Numbered from the stretch's first letter, positions 1-7,949 are shown. The stretch is 38,679 bases of DNA from Flavobacterium pectinovorum (GCF_022802975.1 NZ_JAFEVZ010000021.1:1-38679); one strand, 5' to 3'. Notes: generated from the letters alone by a model not told the origin. A program made the numbers and translations.

Positions 1-34
1 CTATTAAACAAAAAATTGATATAATTTTGTCTTT

Positions 35-99
35 ACAAAGCATTGGTGAGGTTTATTGGTTCGCAAAACAAATTTACTAAACCTCTGCTTTGTTTTTTT
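35..99 (+). terminator. Rho-independent terminator-like hairpin
   Basis: An interrupted inverted repeat (ACAAAGCA plus GAGGTTTA on the left, TAAACCTC plus TGCTTTGT on the right) is followed by a run of seven T on the + strand. It probably ends a + strand gene lying off the left edge. The long loop makes it a moderate rather than a strong call. Confidence 0.55.
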
Positions 100-233
100 A
101 TGATATCCAAACTAGCAACTTGAATTATTTACTAAATCTATTTATAATTATCCTATTCATATTGCTTTAAGAAAGATAAAGAGTTCATGTTGCTATAAAT
201 AATGTGAAAATGACATTCGATTTGAATGACTAC

Positions 234-269
234 AAAAAAAAGGTTCAACTTTACTCAAGTCAAACCTTT
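234..269 (-). terminator. Terminator of the Lys-rich gene
   Basis: Read on the minus strand, AAAGGTT (263-269) pairs with AACCTTT (239-245) and a T run follows (complement of the A run 234-240). It begins 8 bp beyond the stop codon at 277-279, where the end of that transcript is expected. The stem is short (7 bp) and the loop is long. Confidence 0.45.
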
Positions 270-276
270 CTCCATA

Positions 277-876
277 TTATTTTTTCTTTTTAGCTTTTGC
301 CTTCTTTTTAGACTTCGCTTTCTTTTTTGCTATTTTTTTAGCTTTCGCCTTTTCCTTAGCTTTTTTGGCTTTTTCCTTTTTCTTGGCTGCGGCTTTTAGT
401 TTTGCTTTTTTAGCTTTTTCTTTCTTTTTGTCTTTTTTAGCTTCTTCTTTTTTCTTTGCTAATTTCTTTTTCGCTTTGTCTTTTTCTTTGTCTTTCACTT
501 TTTTCTTCTTTTTATCTGATTTATCTTTTGAAGGTTCTGCGGCAGCAGTTTCATTGGTAGTTTGCTCTGTTGATTCAGCAACAGCAGTTTTTGCAACCGT
601 TTCTTCTGGTTTTACAGTAGGTGATACTATATTTTTTGCAGGAGCTTTTTTTATTGCTGCTGGTTTAGTAGGTGCTGTAGGTTTTACAGGAGTTTTTACT
701 GCTGCCGGTTTTGCTGTACCCGTTGCAGCAGGTTTAGCAGGAGTTGCTTTAGCCGGAGCTCTGCGGACAGGCTTTTTTATTTCCGGTGTATTTTCGTTTT
801 CTGTTGCAGGCTGAATATTTTCTGTTTTTGGAGAATCAATTTTCTCAGGATTTGTTTCTTCGGTCTTGTTTTCCAT
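277..876 (-). CDS. Lys/Ala-rich histone H1-like basic protein
   Basis: A 199-residue low-complexity protein. Residues 1-35 are acidic/polar with many Glu, Thr and Asn. Residues about 36-85 are Pro/Ala/Lys-rich with repeated PAK, PAA and KPA units. After an acidic/Thr linker, the last 80 residues are almost only Lys and Ala with AKKK and KAKK repeats. This composition matches bacterial histone H1-like or AlgP-type proteins, which bind DNA or RNA by charge. No catalytic domain, signal peptide or membrane segment is visible. The antisense reading frame over the same stretch (365-814) is a by-product of codon bias. The gene stands alone, 360 bp from DUF2130, with a likely terminator just after it. 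A nucleoid or ribosome-associated role is inference from composition only; repeats of this kind usually vary in length between strains. Confidence 0.7.
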   Translation of the reverse strand: MENKTEETNPEKIDSPKTENIQPATENENTPEIKKPVRRAPAKATPAKPAATGTAKPAAVKTPVKPTAPTKPAAIKKAPAKNIVSPTVKPEETVAKTAVAESTEQTTNETAAAEPSKDKSDKKKKKVKDKEKDKAKKKLAKKKEEAKKDKKKEKAKKAKLKAAAKKKEKAKKAKEKAKAKKIAKKKAKSKKKAKAKKKK

Positions 877-1140
877 AGTTATAGATGCATTTATATGAGA
901 ATTATCTTTTTAATGTAACTAAATTGTTAATTTACAGTTAAGTAAAGATAATTATAAAACAAGCTTTCCAATGTTAAGTTTTTAGTGAAAAAAAAGTGAT
1001 AAGGCGTTGAAAAAGAATTGCTTGAGTTTTTGCCTAAAAATAAAAAGCAAAATTTCTTAACAATTCTACATGAAAAATGAGGTAAATTACTTTATAAAGA
1101 ATACTTCTGAGATTTTCTGAATACCTTAAAAGTAATAATT

Positions 1141-1222
1141 GCCGTAGCCCAGATGGGAACGGCATCCTTTTATGGCAGGGTTTGCCATAAAAGATATAGT
1201 GTACAGCTGGAATAAGCTCCTG
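1141..1222 (+). repeat. Dispersed hairpin repeat, family R1 copy 1 (possible structured RNA)
   Basis: The 360-bp gap 877-1238 holds this element and nothing else I can name. The core is GGCATCC, then a perfect 11-bp hairpin CTTTTATGGCA / TGCCATAAAAG, then GATATAG and a tail ending AATAAGCTCC. A second copy at 5641-5727 keeps ATCCTTTT, a different hairpin, and AAAAGATA. The hairpin sequence differs while its pairing is kept, which suggests selection on structure. From memory, closely similar sequences are frequent in flavobacterial intergenic regions. Strand of function is unknown; the + strand is antisense to both neighbouring genes. Confidence 0.6.
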
Positions 1223-1238
1223 ATATTTATACCGAAAA

Positions 1239-2516
1239 CTATTCTAATTCTTTAGGATCTTCATTGTCATCTTCGATAAAATCGAGTTCTAAAGCTCTCA
1301 CGGTCTGAACCGCATTTCCTGCAATACCGCGAATTGACCCGTACATTCCTAAGGTATTATGCACTACTTTTTCGATTTGTTTTTCGCGCTGTTTCCAGAT
1401 TCTTTGCATAGCTCTTTTTTCAGCATCCAGATCGCCCTGCATTTGGGTGAAGCCTTCGACAATTCCTTCAATCTGCAAACGGAATTCATTACTTGTTAAG
1501 AAATCGTACAACATCGACATTTTATCGCCTTTGTTTTCCTGCGCCTGAACTGCCTGGCTAACCTGAATCAAAGATTGACGAAGCACGGCACTTAAACCTT
1601 TAAATTCTTCGTAGGTACAAATCCAGATGCCGTCTCGCATGCCCATTCTTTCCATTCCGGCAGGCATTACTTCGGTAACCAAAACGCCGATGTTGGCTCT
1701 TTTTGTTCGGATATCATTTTTAAATTTTTCGATCCACGAAGGCTGAAAAGCTTTTGTTCGTTTGCTTTCGTAATAAATAGAGCCGCAATTTTGCAGTTCG
1801 CGGGTATTTACAATCTGAAGACAATCGGCTCCGTTTGCGCCTTTTTTAACTTCATCGATGCTGTCTAACGGAAAATTATTAGCAAGCCATTCCTCAATTG
1901 CTAATTCCATTACTTCGCCCTGCAATTGCATAGAACCTTGTTCCTGTTTGCGTTTCATTTCTTCAATCAGCTTTTTTTGGTCGTCTGATTGTTTTTGGTA
2001 TTCTTTTATTTTTAGTTCATTTTTTTCTTCTTCCTGCTTACGGATTTTATCTCTTTCCAGGACCAAAGTGGCGTTAAGCTGTTTTTGAGCTTCGGCTTCG
2101 ATTGCGTCCTTCATTTCCAGTTTTTCACGCTGTAATTTGGCAATTTCGCCCTGCATTTTATTCAGTTCACGAATTTTATCCGACTTTTCAGAAAGTTCTT
2201 TTTCCATCAATAACAAACGGTCTTTGTTTTCTTCTTCCAGCTTGGTTTTCAGCTTTTCACCAATTTCTTTTTCAGCAGCCTTTTTTTCACGTTCCAATCG
2301 TTCAGCAAATAATTCGTTTTCCTGCTTTTTCTTGGCTTCAAATTCGGCTTTGGCTTTTTCGAATTGTTCGTTTTTTAGCTCTAATTCACGGTTTTGAATA
2401 GTAGCTTTTTGTTGAAATTCTTTACGGATGCTGTCTTCCAGCTGGTGTTTTAAAACATCATTTACATCGATAGGAGTTCCGCAGCTTGGGCACTGAATTG
2501 AAGATTGTTCAGCCAT
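1239..2516 (-). CDS. DUF2130 domain-containing protein
   Basis: A 425-residue protein. The N-terminus carries one half of a zinc-ribbon-like motif (CPSCG, residues 9-13). Residues about 25-200 form a long highly charged coiled coil rich in Glu, Lys and Gln. The C-terminal half is the DUF2130 domain, with VMELAIEEWL, GANGADCLQIV, IYYESKRTK and a TEVMPAGMERMG stretch. The D...ExK arrangement in that domain resembles nuclease-like folds, so a nucleic-acid role has been plausible for this family, but the biochemical function is not established. Length and domain order are as usual for the family. It is a single gene with the R1 repeat just beyond its stop. Confidence 0.85.
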   Translation of the reverse strand: MAEQSSIQCPSCGTPIDVNDVLKHQLEDSIRKEFQQKATIQNRELELKNEQFEKAKAEFEAKKKQENELFAERLEREKKAAEKEIGEKLKTKLEEENKDRLLLMEKELSEKSDKIRELNKMQGEIAKLQREKLEMKDAIEAEAQKQLNATLVLERDKIRKQEEEKNELKIKEYQKQSDDQKKLIEEMKRKQEQGSMQLQGEVMELAIEEWLANNFPLDSIDEVKKGANGADCLQIVNTRELQNCGSIYYESKRTKAFQPSWIEKFKNDIRTKRANIGVLVTEVMPAGMERMGMRDGIWICTYEEFKGLSAVLRQSLIQVSQAVQAQENKGDKMSMLYDFLTSNEFRLQIEGIVEGFTQMQGDLDAEKRAMQRIWKQREKQIEKVVHNTLGMYGSIRGIAGNAVQTVRALELDFIEDDNEDPKELE

Positions 2517-2690
2517 TTTTTATTGATTTTATGGAGTAGAATTATAATTTGCTAAGGTATTTAAAAGTTCTCTTTTTATGGTGTGGATTACTGTACTAAA
2601 TTGTAACGATTTTTTGTTATGGCCACGAATTTCTTTAACTTTTTTGTTTCACGCAGATTTAAAATGATTTAGACAGATATTTTTATACGG

Positions 2691-2796
2691 TTTGTCATTT
2701 CGACCGGAGGGAGAAATCACACTAGTAGCTCCATTGCAAGAATCCAATCTTTGTCGAATTACTTGAGGGGATTCTTCGTTCCTCAGAATGACAAAC
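2691..2796. repeat. Palindromic intergenic repeat, family R3 copy 1
   Basis: The left arm begins GTTTGTCATTTCGA and the right arm ends CAGAATGACAAAC, forming an imperfect long hairpin containing AGAAATCACAC. A related copy lies at 5835-5940. The 290-bp gap 2517-2808 also holds fragments of two other repeats: GGCCACGAATTTC near 2622 and CACGCAGATTT near 2650, like the elements at 3784 and 7950. These look like non-autonomous palindromic elements; no protein is encoded. Confidence 0.6.
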
Positions 2797-2808
2797 TTTA
2801 TGGTTACT

Positions 2809-3696
2809 TTATCGGGAATCTTTTTTCTTCAATAAAAACTCAACAGCAGACTGCGTAATTTCAGAATGATCTTCTTTCGAAGTAATCAATGAAACATCCG
2901 TAAATAAATTGACTTTTTTGAGTTCAACAAAACGAAGGTCATGATCCTGATTATTTCGGGCAATATTAGATGGGACAATTGAAATTCCTAAACCGTTTTT
3001 TACTAATTGTACTATCGAATTAATATTGTTAGACTCGTGAACGACTTCTGGCGTAAAGCCATAAAAAGCGCATAATTCCAATAAAACTTCATGATAATGA
3101 GGTGCGTAATCTTTGTTGAAGAAAACAAAAGTTTCATTTTCAAGGTTTGGAATATCTTTTTCTGAATCAATGTTGATGAAATTTTCATTGAAAACAACCG
3201 AAAATCCGTCCTTAAACCATAACTGTGATTTTATTTTGGGAGATTTTACAGGTGAACGGATAATGCCTAAATCAATTTTTCCTTTCTCTAAAGCTTCAAT
3301 TTGCTTGGTTGTGGAGATTTCGAATAATTTGAAATTCACATAGGGAAACTGCTCTTTTAAATGTTGAATCAATTCTGAAATCACAGAGGAATAAATGGAA
3401 CTGATGTAAGCGATTCTGAATTCACCGGAAACATTCTCTGCAATCTTTTTTGTTTTTACCGAAATGCGTTCCAAATGCTGAAAAAGTGCTGTTACTTCTT
3501 CTTTAAAATATTTTCCTGCTTCCGTCAATTCTACTTTTTTGTTGTTTCGAATAAAGAGTTTTGCCTGAAGATCTTCTTCTAATTCTGCGATTTGCCGGCT
3601 CAATGGCGGCTGGGAGATAAAGAGTTTCTCTGAAGCTTTGGTAAAGTTCAGTTCTTCGGCCACAGCGAGGAAATATTTTAAATGACGTAATTCCAT
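2809..3696 (-). CDS. LysR family transcriptional regulator
   Basis: A 295-residue LysR-type regulator of standard length. The N-terminal winged helix-turn-helix is clear: MELRHLKYFLAVAEELNF, then TKASEKLFISQPPLSRQIAELE with the usual SQPPLSRQI recognition helix. Residues from about 90 form the periplasmic-binding-protein-like effector domain. The neighbour on the other side of the upstream gap is a methyltransferase transcribed divergently, a usual LysR target arrangement, though a long palindromic repeat lies between them. Two AAAGTAT-containing boxes directly upstream may be its own operators (3698-3746). The effector cannot be told from sequence. Confidence 0.9.
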   Translation of the reverse strand: MELRHLKYFLAVAEELNFTKASEKLFISQPPLSRQIAELEEDLQAKLFIRNNKKVELTEAGKYFKEEVTALFQHLERISVKTKKIAENVSGEFRIAYISSIYSSVISELIQHLKEQFPYVNFKLFEISTTKQIEALEKGKIDLGIIRSPVKSPKIKSQLWFKDGFSVVFNENFINIDSEKDIPNLENETFVFFNKDYAPHYHEVLLELCAFYGFTPEVVHESNNINSIVQLVKNGLGISIVPSNIARNNQDHDLRFVELKKVNLFTDVSLITSKEDHSEITQSAVEFLLKKKDSR

Positions 3697-3697
3697 G

Positions 3698-3746
3698 ATA
3701 CTTTTAAAGTATTATTAATTGATAAAAATAGTATTTTTAAAGTATT
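3698..3746. promoter_or_regulatory. Putative LysR operator boxes
   Basis: ATACTTTTAAAGTAT (3698-3712) is a near-perfect dyad of the ATAC-N7-GTAT type, which fits the T-N11-A rule for LysR boxes. A related sequence ending TTTTTAAAGTAT lies 34 bp further upstream, about three helical turns, which would put two dimers on the same DNA face. The first box starts 2 bp before the lysR start codon. Autoregulation is inference. Confidence 0.4.
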
Positions 3747-3783
3747 TATGAAAGAGCTAGTTTTGAAAAAGAAAAAAATAACT

Positions 3784-3899
3784 CTCTCGCAGATTGGGCA
3801 GATATAGCAGATTATGAATTTAGATAAAATCATCTTAATCACAATATCCCGATCAATATTAGCAAAAAGGATCCGTTCAATCTGCTCAATCTGCGAGAG
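3784..3899. repeat. Long-range inverted repeat, family R2 (CTCTCGCAGATT)
   Basis: CTCTCGCAGATTGGGCAGAT on the left is matched almost base for base by the reverse complement of the right end (ATCTGCTCAATCTGCGAGAG begins at about 3880). About 75 bp separates the arms. A related element occurs at 7987-8064 and a decayed half near 2650. It fills the gap between lysR and the methyltransferase and ends 17 bp before the methyltransferase start, so it could act as a hairpin in that leader. Confidence 0.6.
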
Positions 3900-3916
3900 A
3901 TTAAAAAACAAAGACC

Positions 3917-4624
3917 ATGAAAAAATCAACCACACAAGAAATCAAAGAACGTTTTGATAATGATGTTGAACGATTCTCCAATTTAGAAACAGGACAGGTG
4001 GCAACTATTGATGCTACGATTTCTTTGGAATTAATAACTGAAGCTTCAAAACGTATTGTTCCGAATGCTCAAAACGTTTTGGATATTGGCTGTGGAGCCG
4101 GAAATTATACTTTAATGATGTTGTCTAAAGTGCCGAATTTAAACTGCACTTTGGTCGATTTGAGTTTGCCAATGTTGAATCGTGCTTTTGAAAGGGTTTC
4201 GGAAGCAACAAATGGAAAAGTTGAAATCAGGCAAGGTGATATTCGGGAAACAGTTTTAGAAGAAGGGAGTTTTGATATTATTTTGGCTGGTGCAGTTTTA
4301 CATCATTTGCGTGATGATCAGGATTGGGAAACGACTTTCGCTAAATTGTTTAGATTATTGAAACCTGGTGGCTGTTTGATGATTTCAGATTTGATAACAC
4401 AAGACACCGATTTGTTGAACGAATATACCTGGCAGCGTTATGGTGAATATTTAGAAGGGATAGGAGGAGCAGAGTACTGTCAGAAAGTATTGGATTATAT
4501 CGAAATTGAAGATTCTCCAAGATCAATGAATTACCAATTAGATTTGATGAAGAAAGTAGGTTTCTCAAAAGTCGAAATTTTACATAAAAATATGTGTTTC
4601 GGGGCTTTTGGAGGGATAAAGTAG
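3917..4624 (+). CDS. Class I SAM-dependent methyltransferase
   Basis: A 235-residue protein with a Rossmann-type methyltransferase core. Motif I is VLDIGCGAGNYTL (residues about 57-69), with an acidic residue at the end of strand 2 (CTLVDLS) and a post-motif II stretch RQGDIRETVLEEGSFDIILAG. LHHLRDD and LKPGGCLMISDL follow, as in methyltransferase type 11/12 proteins. No membrane segment or substrate-specific domain is seen, so the substrate (small molecule or quinone-like) is unknown. It is divergent from the LysR gene and probably transcribed alone. Confidence 0.85.
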   Translation: MKKSTTQEIKERFDNDVERFSNLETGQVATIDATISLELITEASKRIVPNAQNVLDIGCGAGNYTLMMLSKVPNLNCTLVDLSLPMLNRAFERVSEATNGKVEIRQGDIRETVLEEGSFDIILAGAVLHHLRDDQDWETTFAKLFRLLKPGGCLMISDLITQDTDLLNEYTWQRYGEYLEGIGGAEYCQKVLDYIEIEDSPRSMNYQLDLMKKVGFSKVEILHKNMCFGAFGGIK

Positions 4625-4631
4625 TTTTATT

Positions 4632-4726
4632 TGCCACGATTCACGAATTATTTTTAAAATTTTACGTAAAGTCTTAGATTAATTCGTGAATTGCTTCGCC
4701 TATTCACTGTCGCTCGGGTCGTGGCA
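4632..4726. repeat. Inverted repeat / possible bidirectional terminator
   Basis: Two nested stems are visible: the outer TGCCACGA (4632-4639) with TCGTGGCA (4719-4726), and the inner TTCACGAATTA (4640-4650) with TAATTCGTGAA (4680-4690). The element fills the gap between two converging genes, with A/T runs on both sides, so it may stop both transcripts. The GCCACGAATT arm recurs at about 2622 and 7951, so it also belongs to a dispersed repeat family. Confidence 0.55.
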
Positions 4727-4732
4727 GAAAAA

Positions 4733-5011
4733 TTATAAAATCTGAGTCGTTTTATAAACCTGAATAGGATCTGAAACGAGATCCCTGATTTGAGAAATAA
4801 AATCGGCTAAATAGGGTTGTGAATTGTGTATGTCAAGTCCCGGCTGATCTTTCCATTCTTCCCAAATGATGAATACATTTTCGGCTGTATGTAAATCGTA
4901 ACGAACACAGGCTTCTTCTTTTCTGGTTTCGGTAATGAGATGGTGCAGCATCTTTTGTATTTGATCGTTATGTTCTGGTTTACCTTTAAAAATGGCAGTT
5001 ATTGAAATCAT
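4733..5011 (-). CDS. ABM-domain putative quinol monooxygenase (YgiN-like)
   Basis: A 92-residue protein of the antibiotic-biosynthesis-monooxygenase (ABM) dimeric ferredoxin-like fold. It opens with MISITAIFKGKPEHNDQI, has EEACVRYDLHTAE in the position of the usual GCxxYxL strand, and then FIIWEEWKD and the HNSQPYLADF helix. E. coli YgiN, of the same fold, acts on menadiol and is encoded beside the quinone reductase MdaB. Here the gene starts 2 bp after an MdaB homologue, so the two are almost certainly co-transcribed and may form the same quinone redox pair. A role in quinone detoxification is inferred from that context. Confidence 0.8.
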   Translation of the reverse strand: MISITAIFKGKPEHNDQIQKMLHHLITETRKEEACVRYDLHTAENVFIIWEEWKDQPGLDIHNSQPYLADFISQIRDLVSDPIQVYKTTQIL

Positions 5012-5013
5012 GA

Positions 5014-5619
5014 TTATAAAGTTTTAAAAATTTCTTTTAAATGATTGGTGTAATTTTCTTTAAATATAAGAATATTTTCAGGTGTTGCGCCTTTTTCAAC
5101 ATCATGAAAATGAAATCCGTTTACTTTTTGCAAGCCTGTGAATTTATTCATTTTGTGGAAACCAAACATGACACCATCGTCAACAGAAGTTTCGTCAAAG
5201 AATTCTCCCGGAAGTGTAAAAGCAGTTGCAGGTGCGTTCCAGCTTGTGGTAAGCATGTATTTGCGTCCATGTAAAAGTCCGCCTGTTCCGTAATTGATGT
5301 CTGGATTTACACGACTTCTGCCATCGCTTTTGTAGATTCCGTTATTGTGCCCCTGCGTGAAAACATCATCAATATATTTTTTGAAAAGATTCGGAATCTG
5401 AAACCACCAAACCGGTGTGTGATAAATAATTAAATCTGCCCAGACAAATTTTTCTACTTCTTCCTGAAGATCGATTTCGTTCTCGATATGGGTTGTTTTT
5501 ATTTCGTAATTGTTGTTTTTGGAAAGGAATTCAACTGTCCAGTCTTGCACGGTTTGATTGAATTGTCCGCCTGAATGAGCGAATTTCTGTCCGCCGTTAA
5601 TTATAAATATCTTTTTCAT
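5014..5619 (-). CDS. mdaB: NAD(P)H-dependent quinone oxidoreductase, MdaB family
   Basis: A 201-residue flavodoxin-fold enzyme. KKIFIINGGQKFAHSGGQFN at the N-terminus is the FMN/FAD phosphate-binding region; WADLIIYHTPVWWFQIPNLFKKYIDDVF and YGTGGLLHGRKYMLTTSWNAP are strongly like E. coli MdaB. The family reduces quinones by two electrons using NADPH and protects against oxidative stress. The reading frame stays open to 5730, but the start at 5619 is chosen: the 37 extra codons run through an R1 repeat and have no similarity to the family, whereas MKKIFIINGG is the normal N-terminus. It is the first gene of a two-gene operon with the YgiN-like monooxygenase 2 bp downstream. The R1 repeat ends about 20 bp upstream of the start. 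Confidence 0.9.
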   Translation of the reverse strand: MKKIFIINGGQKFAHSGGQFNQTVQDWTVEFLSKNNNYEIKTTHIENEIDLQEEVEKFVWADLIIYHTPVWWFQIPNLFKKYIDDVFTQGHNNGIYKSDGRSRVNPDINYGTGGLLHGRKYMLTTSWNAPATAFTLPGEFFDETSVDDGVMFGFHKMNKFTGLQKVNGFHFHDVEKGATPENILIFKENYTNHLKEIFKTL

Positions 5620-5640
5620 TTTAATTGTTCTTATGAAAAC

Positions 5641-5727
5641 GGATGTGTGAGGGATAGAGGCGGTATCCTTTTGCGAAATGAAATGTAGCAAAAGATAAAG
5701 CCGAAAGCCCGGCCCTTGGGACACACC
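5641..5727 (+). repeat. Dispersed hairpin repeat, family R1 copy 2
   Basis: CGGTATCC, hairpin CTTTTGC / GCAAAAG, then GATAAAG, in the same + orientation and layout as the copy at 1141-1222, with different outer flanks. The flanks here (GGATGTGTGAGGG and GGGACACACCC) can partly pair, enclosing the central hairpin. It lies between the promoter side of mdaB and the aldo/keto reductase terminus, so it could sit in the mdaB 5' leader on the minus strand. Confidence 0.6.
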
Positions 5728-5834
5728 CAAATTATTTTAATTGTTGTGAATTTGTTTTAACACATAGAAACATAGATTTTTTCTTTTTGGGAAAGTGAAT
5801 TGAAAGAAACTTGTTTCTAACACATAGTTCTTAA

Positions 5835-5940
5835 TGTTTGTCATTTCGAGGAACGAGAAATCACACTCGGGAATCGACAAAGATTGGCGATATGCATTGT
5901 GGAATTTCTAGTGTGATTCCTCCTTTCAGTCGGAATGATA
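5835..5940. repeat. Palindromic intergenic repeat, family R3 copy 2
   Basis: Starts TGTTTGTCATTTCGAGGAACG and ends TCAGTCGGAATGATA. The outer arms and an inner pair TCACACT / AGTGTGA can fold. It matches the element at 2691-2796 in its outer arms and the AGAAATCACAC block. It ends 51 bp beyond the stop codon side of the aldo/keto reductase. No coding capacity. Confidence 0.6.
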
Positions 5941-5990
5941 AGATTACGCAGACTATGTTTGTTTACAAGGAAAATCTATGTTTAAAAAAA

Positions 5991-6977
5991 CTATTTTATT
6001 TTAGCAATCGCCTGATTAATAAACTCTAATTCTGAAGCTGACAAATCGAAATCCATTGTTTTGGCGTTTGAAATGGCTTGCTCTGCGTTTCTGGCTCCGG
6101 CTAAAACTATTGAGATTCCTTTTTGTAAAGTCGTCCAGCGTAAAACCAACTGCGAAATTGAAATGTGTTTTGAATGTGCTAACGAACTCAATTCCTCGAT
6201 TAAGATTTTTACCTGCTGAAGATCGAATTTTTCGAAATAACCGTTTCTGTGATCGTTTTCTTTTAATTTGCTGTCTAAGAAATATTTTCCGGTCAATAAA
6301 CCTCTCTCCATTGGGCTGTAGGCAATGATTCCGATGTTTTCTTCAAGTGTAAACGGAATTAGTTCTTCTTCTATTTTACGGTTTAACATGCTATAAGCAA
6401 CCTGGTTTGAAGTGATCTGAACTGTTTTTTGTGCTTCCTGAATTTGTGCAACATTATAATTGCTTACTCCGAATGCTCTGATTTTTCCTTGCTGAATTAG
6501 AGTTTCAACAGCTTCCATGGTTTCAGAAATTGGTGTTGTAACGTCCGGCCAGTGAATTTGCAGTAAATCAATATAATCGGTTTGAAGGCGTTTAAGGCTT
6601 TCTTCGATTTCTTTAATTACGTTTTGTTTTGATGAATATTTGTAAATCGGAACTTTTTTACCGTCGTCATCAGCGTCGAAAAAGTAATCGCCTTTTCCGT
6701 TGTTGCTTCCGTCCCAAACCAAACCGAATTTAGTCAATAACTGAATTTTTGAACGATCGTGACTTTTGACAGCTTCGCCAATCATTTCTTCGCTTAAGCC
6801 GAATCCGTAAAAAGGAGCGGTGTCAATTGTAGTTACGCCATGATCGATTGAAGCGTGAATCGAGTCGATTGAATCTTTCTTATCTGTTCCTGCCCACATG
6901 GTTCCGCCAATAGCAAAAGCACCGTAAGTGATCGTTGATAATTCAAGTTCTGAGTTGCCTAATTTTCTATATTCCAT
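5991..6977 (-). CDS. Aldo/keto reductase
   Basis: A 328-residue NADPH-dependent oxidoreductase with a TIM-barrel. The catalytic tetrad is visible: D52 in TTIDTAPFYG, Y57 in the same motif, K83 in LLTKFG and H142 in LLQIHWPD. The segment GIIAYSPMERGLLTGKYF is the usual SPL/GLLTGK region, and the C-terminal VLAGARNAEQ binds the cofactor phosphate. Length is usual. The substrate is unknown; this family reduces aldehydes and ketones. An AraC regulator is transcribed divergently from the shared 116-bp gap and probably controls this gene. Confidence 0.92.
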   Translation of the reverse strand: MEYRKLGNSELELSTITYGAFAIGGTMWAGTDKKDSIDSIHASIDHGVTTIDTAPFYGFGLSEEMIGEAVKSHDRSKIQLLTKFGLVWDGSNNGKGDYFFDADDDGKKVPIYKYSSKQNVIKEIEESLKRLQTDYIDLLQIHWPDVTTPISETMEAVETLIQQGKIRAFGVSNYNVAQIQEAQKTVQITSNQVAYSMLNRKIEEELIPFTLEENIGIIAYSPMERGLLTGKYFLDSKLKENDHRNGYFEKFDLQQVKILIEELSSLAHSKHISISQLVLRWTTLQKGISIVLAGARNAEQAISNAKTMDFDLSASELEFINQAIAKIK

Positions 6978-7038
6978 GATTGTGTTTTTTTCTTTTTAAA
7001 ATTGATGAAGCAAAATTATACTGTTTTTAGGGTTTTTA

Positions 7039-7072
7039 TTTGGTATAATTTTGTCTTTTTTAGGTATATTTG
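7039..7072 (+). promoter_or_regulatory. Promoter of the AraC gene
   Basis: TTTG (7039-7042), a 22-bp spacer, then TATATTTG (7065-7072) match the Bacteroidota sigma-ABfr consensus TTG / TAnnTTTG. The predicted start is about 15 bp before the ATG at 7094, which leaves a short leader. Confidence 0.55.
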
Positions 7073-7093
7073 CACCTTCAAATAAATTGAATT

Positions 7094-7939
7094 ATGAAAA
7101 AAGAAAACTTATATGAACCTTTTACGGTTTCTTTTGAAACGCTAAGTGAATATCCGGATGTAGGAGATCGTCATAATTTTTTCGAACTGGTTTATATTTT
7201 GGAAGGGACAGGTTCGCAGTGTATCAACAAAAATATTTTTACGTATGATCCGGGGCATTTGTTTTTATTGACACCGGAAGATTGTCATAATTTCACGATT
7301 GAAACTGAAACGAAATTTTTCTTTTTGAGATTTAATGATATTTATTTGAAAAATTCGAGTCTGCAGAATGAAAATATTCAGCGATTGGAATATATCCTTC
7401 AAAATGCAAATCATCAGCCGGGCTGTATTTTAAAAAACGATCCTGATAAATGTCTGGTAAAAGTGATGATTGAAGCGATTTGCCGGGAAAAGAAGGATAA
7501 GGATATTTACAATCAGGAACTGATTCAGCAATTGGTGAATACACTGATTATTATTGTAGCGAGAAACATTGCGAAATATCTTCCGGAGCAGGTTACTATT
7601 GATACTGAGGCTAAAGCGATGGATATTCTGCAATATATTCAGAATAATATTTACTATCCGGAGAAAATAAAAGCAGAATCTATAAGTGATTATTTTGGGA
7701 TTTCGAATACCTATTTAGGACGTTATTTTAAAAAGCATGCCAGCGAAACAATGCAGCAATATATCAGTAATTACAAAACCAAATTAATTGAACATCGTTT
7801 ACAGTTCAGCGATAAGCGTATTAACGAAATTGCGTATGAATTTGGTTTTACGGATGAAAGCCACTTTAATAAGTTTTTTAGAAAGCAGAAAGGGTATAGT
7901 CCTTCAGAGTTTAGAAAGACGATTCGATTGAGTGCTTAG
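7094..7939 (+). CDS. AraC family transcriptional regulator
   Basis: A 281-residue protein. Residues 1-100 form a cupin-like sensor domain (FFELVYILEGTGSQ, then DPGHLFLLTPEDCHNF). The C-terminal 100 residues carry the double helix-turn-helix of the AraC/XylS family: AESISDYFGISNTYLGRYFKK, then RINEIAYEFGFTDESHFNKFF and the signature KGYSPSEFRKT. It is divergent from the aldo/keto reductase, which is its likely target. A clear TAnnTTTG promoter precedes it. The small-molecule signal is unknown. Confidence 0.92.
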   Translation: MKKENLYEPFTVSFETLSEYPDVGDRHNFFELVYILEGTGSQCINKNIFTYDPGHLFLLTPEDCHNFTIETETKFFFLRFNDIYLKNSSLQNENIQRLEYILQNANHQPGCILKNDPDKCLVKVMIEAICREKKDKDIYNQELIQQLVNTLIIIVARNIAKYLPEQVTIDTEAKAMDILQYIQNNIYYPEKIKAESISDYFGISNTYLGRYFKKHASETMQQYISNYKTKLIEHRLQFSDKRINEIAYEFGFTDESHFNKFFRKQKGYSPSEFRKTIRLSA

Positions 7940-7949
7940 GTTTTTTTGC

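Noticed and set aside
365..814. 149-codon + strand frame rich in Phe, Ala and Ser
   Set aside because: It is the complement of the Lys/Ala-rich gene; AAA and GCN codons read as TTT and NGC on the other strand.
3678..3935. 85-codon minus-strand frame over the lysR/methyltransferase gap
   Set aside because: It translates the long inverted repeat and the operator boxes; not protein-like.
5620..5730. Extension of the mdaB frame to 5730
   Set aside because: The extra codons translate an R1 repeat and do not resemble the family; the MKKIFIINGG start fits.
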